Shown here in pieces: positions 40,544-49,679 of a stretch of DNA of 64,000 nt. A program made the position numbers and the translations under genes. How positions within the stretch are numbered: the stretch's first letter is position 1; each line of letters opens with the position of its first letter. The DNA comes from an uncultured Oscillospiraceae bacterium (GTDB lineage: Bacteria; Bacillota; Clostridia; Oscillospirales; Ruminococcaceae). The notes under the pieces were generated by a model. That model did not search any database. It was not told the origin of the DNA and worked only from the letters and a program-made list of their open reading frames with translations. The stretch lies in assembly GCA_958448395.1 (NCBI GenBank), contig CAUDDP010000002.1, positions 1-64,000 of the forward strand, given 5' to 3'.

Positions 40544-42775
40544 ATGAAGAAGCGGATATCCAGTTGGAAGTGTGTGGCAGTTGCAGTGGCGGCGGTCTTG
40601 TTAACTGCCTGCACACCTAAAGCAGAAGAAAGTAGTACAACAGAAAAAAAGGGGTTATTTGATGATGCCAGCAGTATTGCTGCTGGGGAGAATACAAATG
40701 AACCGGTTAATAATGTTGTAGATCAGGTAGAAGATATGGAACAGACTGGGACGGTCTATTCGCAGACAATTCTGATTTATATGGTTGGTTCTGATTTGGA
40801 ATCCAAGCATGGCAGTGCTAGCTTAGACTTACAGGAGATGCAGGAGGCATTGCCAGATACAGAAAACAATCATATTGTTGTTTATACTGGTGGGGCTTCT
40901 GCTTGGCAGATGTCCGGGATTTCAGCGGATGAAAATACAATTCTGGAATTGACAAAAGACGGCTTTTCCAAAAAGGAGAGCATAGATGCAAAAAATATGG
41001 GAGAAGCGGAAACCCTTAGCTCATTTCTTTCCTATGGCATGGAGCATTATGAATCAGATCAATATGGTTTGATTTTATGGGATCATGGTGCTGGTCCGGT
41101 ATTCGGATTTGGTGTGGATGAAAATTATGAAGATTTGCTCTCGCTATCGGAAATGCAGACGGCTTTGGGAGAAGCACTGGGGGCAGACAACAAACTGGAA
41201 TGGATTGGATTTGATGCCTGCTTGATGAGTTCTATGGAACTTGCAGATGCATTTGCACCGTATGCCAATTATTTGATTTCCTCACAGGAAACTGAACCAG
41301 GCTGGGGCTGGAATTATGCATTCCTTTCAAAATTGTCTGAGCCGGATATGGACGGTGCACGGATGGGAAAGGCAATTATTGATTCCTATATGGAATTTGG
41401 TGAAGCTGCTTTTGAAGCGTATCCAAAGACATATTGTGATTTAACATTGTCTTGTCTAGACTTAAATCGGTATCAAGCAGCAGAGGATGCATGGAATGCC
41501 TTTTTCAGTAATGTGGACAGTCAGTTGACAACAGAAACATTTCCATCAGCTGTCCGCAGCCGCAATCAGGCAAAACGATTTGGCAGTTATTCTACGGATT
41601 TCAATTATAGCTTGGTGGATACAGTACATTTGTTGCAGCTGTTTTCTGAGGGTACATCGTCTTCCGCTGAAGAAGCAAAAAAAGCATTACAGGATATGGT
41701 GGTTTATCAGCGGAGCAATGTTGCAAACGCCAATGGAATTTCTGTCTGCTATCCTTATCAGACAGATGAGACTTATGCCTCATCTTGTTTGGAAATGCAG
41801 GAAATTCTTGGTTTTGCAGAAAACTATACAGCGTTTTTGAAGAATTGCAGTGCCATTGAAAACGGAGAAACAATTACACAGGATTGGAATGTTGCAGAGG
41901 CAGAAACCGATGTAACACCGATTTCAGAATCTGCACAGGAACCATCAACGGAAGAATCTGCTGCCGAAACAGAATCGGAAACTAGTGAAGCAGAGACAGA
42001 TGCAGCGGCAACGGAAACAGAACCAATGGAAACACCAGCAGTACAGCAGAGTGGCAGCGATATTTCTCTGATGCTGACACCAGAACAACAGCAGAATTTC
42101 GGTACTGCAACCTATTATATTCTCTGCAAGGCAGAAAAGAGTGGTTTCTTGGATACCGGGGATATTGCAAATGATGCACGGAAGGATGACATGTACATTT
42201 TTATCCACGGCGGTAAAAATGTAAAGATGGATGAGAACGGTGTCCTGCATGCCTATTACAGCGACAATGTGGTCTATATGAAGGATACTGTAACGGGAGA
42301 ACGTTCGGAAACACCAATGGTGTTGATTGACAACGATTCGTCTTCTGCTGAAAAACGATATTTGACCTCTGTGGTATTGTTTGATACTGCTGATGGCAAC
42401 TTTGATTCTAATGCAGCAAGCCTGCAAATTGTGGTAAACAATGAATATCCGAATGGTATTATTCGGCAGGCAGTACCGATTTCCAATGATGAAACAATCA
42501 AAAGTGCCAGCAAAGAATTATTAGATTTAGATGACTATACACTGATGTCTGTAACAGGTCGATGCAGTTATCTGACACGTGATGCAGATGGGAAATTGTT
42601 GCCGTTTTTTGACTGGGAAGAAACTGGCTGGCTGATGGGCTTTGAACAGGATTTGCAGAATGGATATGAACTGGAAGTTTGTCCGATTGAAAATCCAGAA
42701 AATTATGTCTGCATGTTTGTAGTACAGGATGCACAGGGAAATGCGTCGGTTTCTGAATTGATTCCGCTTGGATAA
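40544..42775 (+). CDS. Clostripain-family (C11) cysteine peptidase lipoprotein
   Basis: 743 residues. The lipobox VLLTAC puts the lipidated Cys at position 23, so it is anchored outside the membrane. The C11 domain has TILIYMVGSDLES near 75, ILWDHGAGPVFGFG (catalytic His181) and IGFDACLMSSMELADAF (catalytic Cys226), then SQETEPGWGW. An acidic Glu/Thr/Ser-rich linker lies near 455-500, and the C-terminal ~240 residues are not recognised. Clostripains cleave after Arg/Lys. AAGGAG precedes the ATG, with a hairpin CCTGTC-ATG-GACAGG (40505-40519) just upstream. It follows the ECF/anti-sigma pair by ~170 nt and could be a target. Confidence 0.87.
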   Translation: MKKRISSWKCVAVAVAAVLLTACTPKAEESSTTEKKGLFDDASSIAAGENTNEPVNNVVDQVEDMEQTGTVYSQTILIYMVGSDLESKHGSASLDLQEMQEALPDTENNHIVVYTGGASAWQMSGISADENTILELTKDGFSKKESIDAKNMGEAETLSSFLSYGMEHYESDQYGLILWDHGAGPVFGFGVDENYEDLLSLSEMQTALGEALGADNKLEWIGFDACLMSSMELADAFAPYANYLISSQETEPGWGWNYAFLSKLSEPDMDGARMGKAIIDSYMEFGEAAFEAYPKTYCDLTLSCLDLNRYQAAEDAWNAFFSNVDSQLTTETFPSAVRSRNQAKRFGSYSTDFNYSLVDTVHLLQLFSEGTSSSAEEAKKALQDMVVYQRSNVANANGISVCYPYQTDETYASSCLEMQEILGFAENYTAFLKNCSAIENGETITQDWNVAEAETDVTPISESAQEPSTEESAAETESETSEAETDAAATETEPMETPAVQQSGSDISLMLTPEQQQNFGTATYYILCKAEKSGFLDTGDIANDARKDDMYIFIHGGKNVKMDENGVLHAYYSDNVVYMKDTVTGERSETPMVLIDNDSSSAEKRYLTSVVLFDTADGNFDSNAASLQIVVNNEYPNGIIRQAVPISNDETIKSASKELLDLDDYTLMSVTGRCSYLTRDADGKLLPFFDWEETGWLMGFEQDLQNGYELEVCPIENPENYVCMFVVQDAQGNASVSELIPLG

Positions 42776-42794
42776 TGTTACAATATAATGCATA

Positions 42795-42835
42795 AAAAAT
42801 TACTGCACCGATTGATTTCGATGCAGTAATTTTTT
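42795..42835. terminator. Bidirectional terminator between the C11 peptidase and hom
   Basis: Stem AAAAATTACTGCA/TGCAGTAATTTTT, with T runs on both strands. Confidence 0.85.
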
Positions 42836-42895
42836 ATATGGTAAAATTTCTATTGGATTCAGTATCATATACTTGCAATTAAGTGGTGACTTTGC

Positions 42896-44149
42896 TTACT
42901 CAGAGAACTTAGAGTAATCCTTCAGCACTGGAATCTGTGTACAAACTGTTACACCGAGGCTTTGCAGAGCATCTGACAATTTTGCTGCAATGCGTTCTGT
43001 GCAGGCAGAAACTAAGAAGCCACTCTCTGTATGCATCCGAATTGTCACACCGACCTGACCAGCAGCCTGTTTTGCAATATCAGCAGCACAGTTTGTTGTA
43101 CGGAACATGCGAGGTGCAGCAAAGGAATCCATATTTGCAATAAAACTTGCATCGGAAGCAGCTTCCCAAGTTTGTGCCTGAACGGTACCGTTTGCCTTAA
43201 CGGCATCAATAATATCACCCAATACGGCACTTGCAGTTGGCATTTTCCCAGCACCACGGCCATAAAACATGGTTTTGTCAATTCCATCTCCCCACACCAT
43301 AATGGCATTAAAGACACCATTTACATGAGAGAGCAGACTGTCCTGCATAACAACCATTGGCATAACAGAAGGCAGAATCTTTCCATCGTCTTCTCGAATA
43401 ACCTGTGCAATCAATTTAATGGTACCACCAAGTTGCTGTGCCAGTTTGACATCTTCCAGCTGAATGTCACGGATACCCTTTGTGAAAACACTTTCCGGAT
43501 ATACATGCTTTCCAAATACCAATGAGGAAATAATGCAAATTTTTCGGCAGGCATCTGCCCCATCTATATCAGCAGAAGGGTTCCGTTCCGCATAGCCTAA
43601 TTTCTGTGCTAGTGTCAATGCATCAGTAAATGCCATCTGGTCACAGAACATCTTTTCCAAGATGAAATTGGTAGTGCCATTCAAAATACCAGCAACAGCA
43701 TACAGGTCGTTTGCTGCTAAGCAGGTATGCAGCGGACGCATAATTGGGATGGCACCACCAACACTTGCTTCAAAAAAGAAATTACAGTTATTTTCTTTTG
43801 CAAGCTGCAATAGAATATCGCCTTTTTCTGCAACCAACTGTTTATTGGAAGTGGAGACGCTCTTTCCAGCTTTCAAACAATTGCTGACGAATTCAAATGC
43901 TGGATTGACACCGCCCATACATTCTGCGACATAGCCGATTTCCGGATCCTGCAAAATTACATGAATATCATGCACCACTTTATCAGCATACGGATCACCT
44001 TCAAATGTTCGAAGATCTAGAATATATTTGATATCCATTTGATAACCGGTGTTTTTTTCAATTTTTTTCTGATTCTGATAAAATAATTCCACCACACCAG
44101 AACCTACGACGCCATACCCCAATACGGCAATTTGTTTTTTCTTTTGCAT
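42896..44149 (-). CDS. hom: Homoserine dehydrogenase
   Basis: Reduces aspartate semialdehyde to homoserine, leading to threonine and methionine. About 417 residues: NAD(P) domain (IAVLGYGVVGSGVVELF), substrate domain with GILNGTTNFILEKM near 170 and YAERNPSADIDGADACRK near 205, and a C-terminal ACT domain (IRMHTESGFLVSACTERIAA) that allows threonine feedback. The ATG at 44149 has TTTGGAGG 9 nt upstream; an upstream frame to 44197 lacks this. It follows the UPF0735 ACT gene, a frequent clostridial pairing. Confidence 0.95.
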   Translation of the reverse strand: MQKKKQIAVLGYGVVGSGVVELFYQNQKKIEKNTGYQMDIKYILDLRTFEGDPYADKVVHDIHVILQDPEIGYVAECMGGVNPAFEFVSNCLKAGKSVSTSNKQLVAEKGDILLQLAKENNCNFFFEASVGGAIPIMRPLHTCLAANDLYAVAGILNGTTNFILEKMFCDQMAFTDALTLAQKLGYAERNPSADIDGADACRKICIISSLVFGKHVYPESVFTKGIRDIQLEDVKLAQQLGGTIKLIAQVIREDDGKILPSVMPMVVMQDSLLSHVNGVFNAIMVWGDGIDKTMFYGRGAGKMPTASAVLGDIIDAVKANGTVQAQTWEAASDASFIANMDSFAAPRMFRTTNCAADIAKQAAGQVGVTIRMHTESGFLVSACTERIAAKLSDALQSLGVTVCTQIPVLKDYSKFSE

Positions 44150-44217
44150 TATTAAATTCCTCCAAATCAATTGTTTTTCTAATTCTCTAAGCGACACGTG
44201 TGAGCCGCATGTTGTTA

Positions 44218-44655
44218 TTATTGTCCAGAGATAAGCTTTACCTCTACTACACCGTACAAAGCAGAAAGTGTTTTCGTAATATGTGTCAGATTAACTGTAT
44301 CATCTCCGCATTGCAGCGAAAGGGAAACGCTTGCAACACCATCTACAGGAATACTCTGGTTAACAGTTAAAATATTGGCATGAAGGTTGTGCAGTGCAAC
44401 CAGCATACTGGATAAAACACCTGCTTCGTCTCGTAATACTGCATTAAGGTTGACAATTCGCTGTGTCATTTTGTCCTCGTAATGAAATACATAGTCACGA
44501 TATTTATAAAAGGCACTTCTAGAGATTCCCACCTTTTTGCAGGCAGAGGCAAAACTTTTCTCAGAATGATCTGCGACCAGTTTTTTGACTTCCAATACTT
44601 TTTCAAAGATTTCCGGCAGAACGGAAGTATTTACCACAATGAATTGTGCACGCAT
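44218..44655 (-). CDS. ACT domain protein, UPF0735 (PheB-like)
   Basis: 145 residues. The N-terminus (FIVVNTSVLPEIFEKVLEVK, SACKKVGISRSAFYKYRDYV) is a helix-turn-helix-like region and the C-terminus is an ACT domain (DEAGVLSSMLVALHNLHANI, TVNQSIPVDGVASVSLSL). Such proteins are thought to be amino-acid-responsive regulators and often precede hom. The ATG at 44655 has GGGTGG 7 nt before it; a longer frame to 44850 would run through leader hairpins. Its target may be its own operon (inference). Confidence 0.85.
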   Translation of the reverse strand: MRAQFIVVNTSVLPEIFEKVLEVKKLVADHSEKSFASACKKVGISRSAFYKYRDYVFHYEDKMTQRIVNLNAVLRDEAGVLSSMLVALHNLHANILTVNQSIPVDGVASVSLSLQCGDDTVNLTHITKTLSALYGVVEVKLISGQ

Positions 44656-44796
44656 AACACTGCCACCCGGCATCTCTGTTCCGCGTCTTGTTTTCATGCA
44701 ATTGGAAACAAGATGGAAAACCGGCTCCTTTCTATTTAATGGTGTAGTTATTTTGTACATGTAGAAAAAACAACTGTTTTTTCTGTTAACTCTAAT

Positions 44797-44825
44797 ACTA
44801 TACCATGATTCTGAAAAAAAGTCAA
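44797..44825 (-). promoter_or_regulatory. Promoter of the UPF0735-hom operon
   Basis: Minus strand: TTGACT (44825-44820), 17-nt spacer, TATAGT (44802-44797). The ~135-nt leader contains two perfect hairpins: AGAAAAAACA-GT-TGTTTTTTCT (44764-44785) and TCTTGTTT...AAACAAGA near 44690-44717, which may regulate expression. Confidence 0.75.
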
Positions 44826-44958
44826 TAGCGAATTGTTGAATTTCACACAAATCAATTTTCGCCGTTTGCCCTTAAAATAGAATACGAATCAATTACATGA
44901 ATAACTTTAAATTGTAATTCAGTAATTATTATGCCTTAATAATAAAAATATAATAATT

Positions 44959-45007
44959 AAAATTGTTCTTGTTTCATTCTAAAATTAGATAAAACAAGAA
45001 CAATTTT
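44959..45007 (-). terminator. Terminator of the FHA-FtsW-PBP operon
   Basis: Perfect 16-bp stem AAAATTGTTCTTGTTT/AAACAAGAACAATTTT with a 17-nt loop, 45 nt after the PBP gene. The flanking region 44851-44958 is AT-rich with no gene seen. Confidence 0.85.
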
Positions 45008-45051
45008 ATATGATATCATTATTTTAGGCGTTTCAATAAATATATTTATTG

Positions 45052-46395
45052 TTAGCTTGACAAGGAATTCAACATGGTACGCACAATTTGACTGGTAGAA
45101 ATGTCATCGGATTCTCTATAATTTTCAATGACAACACAAAATGCAATTGGTAGACTGTTGTCATCACAGAATCCTACCAGAAGAGAATTTTCTTCTTTTC
45201 CATTTTTCACTTGTGCAGTTCCACTTTTAACACCAACTGGATAGTTGATAGAGGAATACTTTGTATCACCATTTTCTCTCATAATTGCTCGTACCTCTTG
45301 TGCTGTATTTTCAGAAAAGATAGCGTCAGAATATTCCGTTTTTGCCCTGTCTGTAATTGTTCCAAATAAGTTTTGTTTATAGGAGATGAAGTAAGGTTGT
45401 GTAACTTTTCCAGTTCCGTTTGCAATTGCACTTTCCCACATCATTAATTGACATGGACTGATCACTGTCTTGCTCTGACCCATGCAACCCCATTGTGTAT
45501 CGAAATCATTCACATCTGTTAGTTCTGTGGAAGCAGTAAAACAAGTAATGCCATCAATCTCCATTGTTGTTTTCCCTTCATTGTTAATTTGATAGCCCAT
45601 CCTTTGGAACACTTGTTTAATATCTTTCAGCGACAAATCTTGTACGAGCTGTGCAAACCAAGGATTACAACTATTTTGAAATGCTTGTGAAACACTTTGC
45701 CATCCATGACCACTTAATTTATGGCACATAATTTTATTATTATAATTATTATAGTATGTTCCTTGACAATGATAGCTTTTCTGTGTCACGGCATCATATC
45801 CAATCGTTTCAATGGCCGCCGCCAATGTACTAACTTTTTGGGTCGAACCAGGAACTGTCTCATAGAATGCCTTACAAAGCAAACTGCCAGTTTCCAGATT
45901 TTCTACATTCTGATAATCCAGAATATTCACGCTTGGCTTGCTAACACAGATTAAGATTTCACCTGTTTTATAATTATAAGCAATTGCTGTACCATTCTTG
46001 CTTCCAAAAGCACTATAAACCAATTGATTTGCATTGTGATCTAATGTTGTATAAATAGCACTTTTTCCGTTTTCTACCGCACCAAATAGCAGATTGTAAT
46101 TCTGCAAATCGTCAATGTTTTCAGACACTAGCGTATTTGTCATTTGTCCGCTGTCATCTCCAATCACATTACCAATATCCAAAAAATAATCTGCCCCATA
46201 TTTTTCTGCAGTTGCATTTGGGTCAAATAATTCATCTCCATTTCGATCATAAACGCAGCCGATATTGACATTGTTGGAATGTGACATATAGAAGGTCGCT
46301 TGTGTGACAACTTTTGCTACCAAAACAACCATCCCCATCAAAAAAAGAATGATGAGCAGAATCGTCAGCCGTTTTCCACGTTTAATACTTTTCAT
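45052..46395 (-). CDS. Penicillin-binding transpeptidase (class B-like, PbpA type)
   Basis: 447 residues with one N-terminal membrane helix (~11-31) and an outer transpeptidase domain. The catalytic motifs are S184-T-Q-K187, S242-C-N244 and K390-S-G-T. It has only a short region before the transpeptidase domain, like PbpA of actinobacteria rather than long FtsI. Residues NPWF after SCN and GSAQV-like KSGTAQV fit. It should cross-link peptidoglycan made by its partner FtsW/RodA protein encoded just upstream (14-nt overlap). GAGGAGG precedes the ATG at 46395. Confidence 0.88.
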   Translation of the reverse strand: MKSIKRGKRLTILLIILFLMGMVVLVAKVVTQATFYMSHSNNVNIGCVYDRNGDELFDPNATAEKYGADYFLDIGNVIGDDSGQMTNTLVSENIDDLQNYNLLFGAVENGKSAIYTTLDHNANQLVYSAFGSKNGTAIAYNYKTGEILICVSKPSVNILDYQNVENLETGSLLCKAFYETVPGSTQKVSTLAAAIETIGYDAVTQKSYHCQGTYYNNYNNKIMCHKLSGHGWQSVSQAFQNSCNPWFAQLVQDLSLKDIKQVFQRMGYQINNEGKTTMEIDGITCFTASTELTDVNDFDTQWGCMGQSKTVISPCQLMMWESAIANGTGKVTQPYFISYKQNLFGTITDRAKTEYSDAIFSENTAQEVRAIMRENGDTKYSSINYPVGVKSGTAQVKNGKEENSLLVGFCDDNSLPIAFCVVIENYRESDDISTSQIVRTMLNSLSS

Positions 46396-48007
46396 AGCTG
46401 TTTCCTCCTCGTTCTGTTTCATTCTGCTTTTGATATGGTTGTCGCATCCTTTGATATGGATTTCGATTATAGGATTGTTTCTGTGGTACAGCATTTGGAT
46501 TGATTGATTTTTGAGTGTTCCTGTTTAGATTCACAGATCTCGGCAGCACATTATTTGAATTTATGTGTCTTTGTGGTGTGCCATTTAGATTGACTGGTCT
46601 GCGTGAGTTCTTATTTAGATTTGCAGTTCTTTGTGGTATGTTATTCGTATTTGCTGATTTGTGAGAAGAATGATTAGAACTTTTCGATTTCTGTGGTGAT
46701 TTCGCTTGTTCTTCTTTCCGGAATGGTACTTTAAAAGAAAGCGTGTTTTCTGTTACAACATCTGGTTTTCGGAAAACAGGAGACTGACCGGCCTTTAGCA
46801 TACCTGTTAGCAAACCACAGGTAATCATGGAACTACCGCCTTGTGAAATAAAAGGAATCGTAACACCTGTGAAAGGGATTAAATTACAGGAACCAAAAAT
46901 ATTTAAAGCCATCTGTACAACAAACACAGCTGCCACACCCAGTACCATAGTAGTATGATAGTAACTTCTCGGTTTGTTGATCATAGGCAGTATTAAAAGA
47001 CTGACAATAAAGAAAATGACCAACAGGGCAACCAAGAAGCCCCATTCCTCACAAATTGTTGAGAAAACAATATCAGTATCTGCTGCTGCAATTTCAATTA
47101 GATCTCCATATCCTGGACCCTTTCCAAATAAACCGCCTTCTGCAATTGCCATCAATGCCCGACATTGTTGATAGCCATTTCCGTACATATCATTCCAAAT
47201 ATCTACAGAAAGTCGGTCTTGTACATAGCCTGGTGCAAATTTGATTGCTGCCAGTACAACTGCTGCTGCTATACAGCAAAGAAAAATCAATGTTTTTTTG
47301 GAGAACTTTGCCTTTGGATAACAAATACGACAGATAACAGCACAGCCATATGCTGCTGCGAAAGTTGGCAAACTGCCGAGGTCTCGGCACCACCATTGTA
47401 AAAGGAAGATTGCCAAAAAAGAACCTGTCAAAAAAAGAGCTTCTTTTGAGACATAGAAAAATAATACCTTTGTTTTTTCATGTTGTTCCATAATTGAAGT
47501 GGCACATAGTAACACGAAGACCGGTTTCATAAATTCTGATGGTTGAATACTAATGGAACCGATTTGAATCCACATACTGCGGCTGCCAGTCAGAAATAAA
47601 ATTGCCAGCATAATAACTGCAAGAACAATATAGAGATATTTTTTGATTGCCATCAAACGAATATGATTTCTAGTAAGCAGAAACATGATCTGACAACAAA
47701 TCAATGCCAAAATACAGGTAATATAATGTTTACTGGCAAAACTAATTCCACCAAAAGCAGATTGAAAAATGACACTGATATTGAGAACAAGCAGGAGAAG
47801 AAAGTCCGTTGTATAGGTCATCTGTTTATAAAAAAAACGGAGAACAATGATATAAACCAAGTCCAGACCGAGCACCGCACCAGAAAGGGGGAAAATATCT
47901 TGAATCGTCTCGTAATTACCACGGAACAATACCGCTAACAGCATAATCACATGCGTAAAGAAAACAAGGGTCGCAATACGACCATAGCGTAACCCATTAT
48001 GATACAT
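46382..48007 (-). CDS. FtsW/RodA/SpoVE family glycosyltransferase with repeat-containing C-terminal tail
   Basis: 541 residues. About ten membrane helices (1-420) contain the SEDS motifs ADTDIVFSTICEEWGFLVAL near 320 and NLIPFTGVTIPFISQGGSS near 385. SEDS proteins polymerise lipid II. From ~423 to the end there is a hydrophilic, basic, Asn/Arg/Gln/Pro-rich tail with six 10-residue repeats (451-510), which is not part of the family. The ATG at 48007 has GGAGGA 6 nt upstream. Gene order FHA-FtsW-PBP resembles the fhaB-rodA-pbpA block of actinobacteria. Confidence 0.9.
   Translation of the reverse strand: MYHNGLRYGRIATLVFFTHVIMLLAVLFRGNYETIQDIFPLSGAVLGLDLVYIIVLRFFYKQMTYTTDFLLLLVLNISVIFQSAFGGISFASKHYITCILALICCQIMFLLTRNHIRLMAIKKYLYIVLAVIMLAILFLTGSRSMWIQIGSISIQPSEFMKPVFVLLCATSIMEQHEKTKVLFFYVSKEALFLTGSFLAIFLLQWWCRDLGSLPTFAAAYGCAVICRICYPKAKFSKKTLIFLCCIAAAVVLAAIKFAPGYVQDRLSVDIWNDMYGNGYQQCRALMAIAEGGLFGKGPGYGDLIEIAAADTDIVFSTICEEWGFLVALLVIFFIVSLLILPMINKPRSYYHTTMVLGVAAVFVVQMALNIFGSCNLIPFTGVTIPFISQGGSSMITCGLLTGMLKAGQSPVFRKPDVVTENTLSFKVPFRKEEQAKSPQKSKSSNHSSHKSANTNNIPQRTANLNKNSRRPVNLNGTPQRHINSNNVLPRSVNLNRNTQKSINPNAVPQKQSYNRNPYQRMRQPYQKQNETERGGNSYEKY
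46478..46657 (-). repeat. Six tandem 30-bp units encoding decapeptide repeats
   Basis: The units encode SANTNNIPQR, TANLNKNSRR, PVNLNGTPQR, HINSNNVLPR, SVNLNRNTQK and SINPNAVPQK: x-[AVI]-N-x-N-x4-[RK]. A degenerate seventh follows. Confidence 0.85.
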
Positions 48008-48458
48008 CTGCATTCCTCCTCTGCTGAATAATGACTGCTTGTGTGCCAAAGCAAATCTCATCCATTGGTTTTAAAATAGCCTGATGGTCAATTTTCATAC
48101 CATTGACGAATGTACCAGACTTAGAATTCAAGTCTACAACTCGCCAAACGCCATTGGAAACATATAGGACAGCATGGTAGCGAGAGATACTCATGTCTGG
48201 CAAACGGATATCAGCAGAACCATGACGACCAACTAAAATTTCATCGGCTTCCAATGGAATCCATTCTCCAGATTGAACATCCCGTAGCATCATATGATTG
48301 CTGACCTTATTCCAACGTAATTGCTCAATTCGTTTTTCTTGTTTTGCAAAAGAAAAAATCACGAAAACACAGAGAAAAACAACAAAGATAACAATTGCAC
48401 TGGCAATGATAGAAAAAGGAGTAAAGTTTCTTAGAGTATCCAAAAGTTCCTGATACAT
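47997..48458 (-). CDS. Membrane-anchored FHA domain protein
   Basis: 153 residues: one N-terminal membrane helix (~15-38) and a cytoplasmic FHA domain (~65-140) with GRHGSADIRLPD, SRYHAVLY and NSKSGTFVNG, the conserved Gly-Arg, Ser-x-x-His and Asn-Gly phosphothreonine contacts. It would recruit Ser/Thr-phosphorylated proteins to the FtsW-PBP pair encoded downstream, with which it overlaps by 11 nt. The kinase is not in this window. GGAGG precedes the ATG. Confidence 0.92.
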   Translation of the reverse strand: MYQELLDTLRNFTPFSIIASAIVIFVVFLCVFVIFSFAKQEKRIEQLRWNKVSNHMMLRDVQSGEWIPLEADEILVGRHGSADIRLPDMSISRYHAVLYVSNGVWRVVDLNSKSGTFVNGMKIDHQAILKPMDEICFGTQAVIIQQRRNADVS

Positions 48459-48596
48459 AAATGATTTCCTCCAATTGTGTAAATTTTAGGGTAATTTTAA
48501 GAGAACCCCAATGAAACCTCTTAAATAAAGGGTTTGTTTTGCTGTCAAGTGATGAGAGATCATAGGCAGTGGGTTATAAAAGGGTATTGTTCTTTT

Positions 48597-48625
48597 ATTA
48601 TAATACAAGTTGTGAAAAAAAGCAA
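48597..48625 (-). promoter_or_regulatory. Promoter of the FHA-FtsW-PBP operon
   Basis: Minus strand: TTGCTT (48625-48620), 17-nt spacer, TATAAT (48602-48597), with a ~130-nt leader. Confidence 0.7.
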
Positions 48626-48688
48626 GCATCCTGCTCACAGTGAATTTTTAAAAATACAGAACGTGTAATTTCATGCAGAGTATTAAGA

Positions 48689-48731
48689 AAAAGCAGCCTG
48701 AAAACCGTTCTTTGGTTTCTAGGCTGCTTTT
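48689..48731 (-). terminator. Terminator of cysK
   Basis: Stem AAAAGCAGCCT/AGGCTGCTTTT with an inner AAACC/GGTTT helix, followed on the minus strand by a T run. Confidence 0.85.
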
Positions 48732-48752
48732 AGAAATATACAAAATCACTTT

Positions 48753-49679
48753 TTATGCAAACATAGGAGTAGATAAGTACCGTTCTCCGGTATCAGGAAG
48801 CAATGCAACAATTACCTTCCCTTTATTTTCTGGACTCTTTGCCAGCTGAATGGCCGCCCAAACGGCTGCACCAGAGGAAATGCCAACTAATACCCCTTCA
48901 TTTCTGGCGATTTTTCTTCCAGTTTCAAAGGCATCTTCATTCTCTACGGCAATAATTTCGTCATAAATTTTTGTATTCAGCGTTTCTGGCACAAATCCAG
49001 CCCCAATGCCCTGAATTTTATGCGAACCTGCAAATCCTTCCGAAAGTACTGGAGATGTTTTTGGTTCAACTGCAACAATCTTGACATGTGGATTTTTTTC
49101 TTTTAAATAAGCACCTACACCGCTGATAGTACCACCAGTTCCAACACCAGCAACAAAAATGTCTACCTTACCGTCTGTATCTTCCCAAATTTCCACACCA
49201 GTTGTTTTCTTATGAGCAGCTGGATTGTCTGGGTTCGTAAACTGAGAGGGAATAAAGCTGTTCGGAATCTGTGCTGCCAACTCATTTGCCTTCTCAATTG
49301 CCCCCTTCATCCCTTCTGCACCTTCTGTCAGTACCAATTCTGCACCATAGGCTTTCATCAAATTTCTTCGCTCCACACTCATTGTTTCTGGCATGGTGAT
49401 AATCAGTCGATATTTTCTTGCCGCCGCCACGGAAGCCAAACCAATACCAGTATTTCCACTGGTTGGTTCAATCAAGACACTATCCGGTTTCAGCAATCCT
49501 TTTGCTTCCGCCTCATCAATCATTGCCTTTGCAATTCTATCTTTCACACTTCCAGCTGGATTGAAATATTCCAACTTTCCGAGTAGCGTTGCAGAGAGCT
49601 GTTCTTCTTTTTCTGTGTTCGTCAGTTCCAACAATGGCGTATGGCCAATTAGGTCTGTAATTTTTTGATATGTTTTCAT
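48753..49679 (-). CDS. cysK: Cysteine synthase (O-acetylserine sulfhydrylase)
   Basis: 308-residue PLP enzyme that makes cysteine from O-acetylserine and sulfide. The Schiff-base lysine lies in NPAGSVKDRIAKAMI near 45, the substrate loop is PTSGNTGIGLA near 70, and the phosphate-binding loop GVGTGGTISGVG is near 177. ISSGAAVWAA near 265 binds the pyridine nitrogen. AAGGAG precedes the ATG. It forms its own unit with a consensus promoter and a terminator; no cysE or sulfate-uptake gene is nearby. Confidence 0.96.
   Translation of the reverse strand: MKTYQKITDLIGHTPLLELTNTEKEEQLSATLLGKLEYFNPAGSVKDRIAKAMIDEAEAKGLLKPDSVLIEPTSGNTGIGLASVAAARKYRLIITMPETMSVERRNLMKAYGAELVLTEGAEGMKGAIEKANELAAQIPNSFIPSQFTNPDNPAAHKKTTGVEIWEDTDGKVDIFVAGVGTGGTISGVGAYLKEKNPHVKIVAVEPKTSPVLSEGFAGSHKIQGIGAGFVPETLNTKIYDEIIAVENEDAFETGRKIARNEGVLVGISSGAAVWAAIQLAKSPENKGKVIVALLPDTGERYLSTPMFA

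Noticed and set aside
46478..46657. Regular ~30-bp periodicity, possible CRISPR-like array
   Set aside because: The units are within a coding frame, vary in sequence, have no spacers and encode a 10-residue protein repeat.
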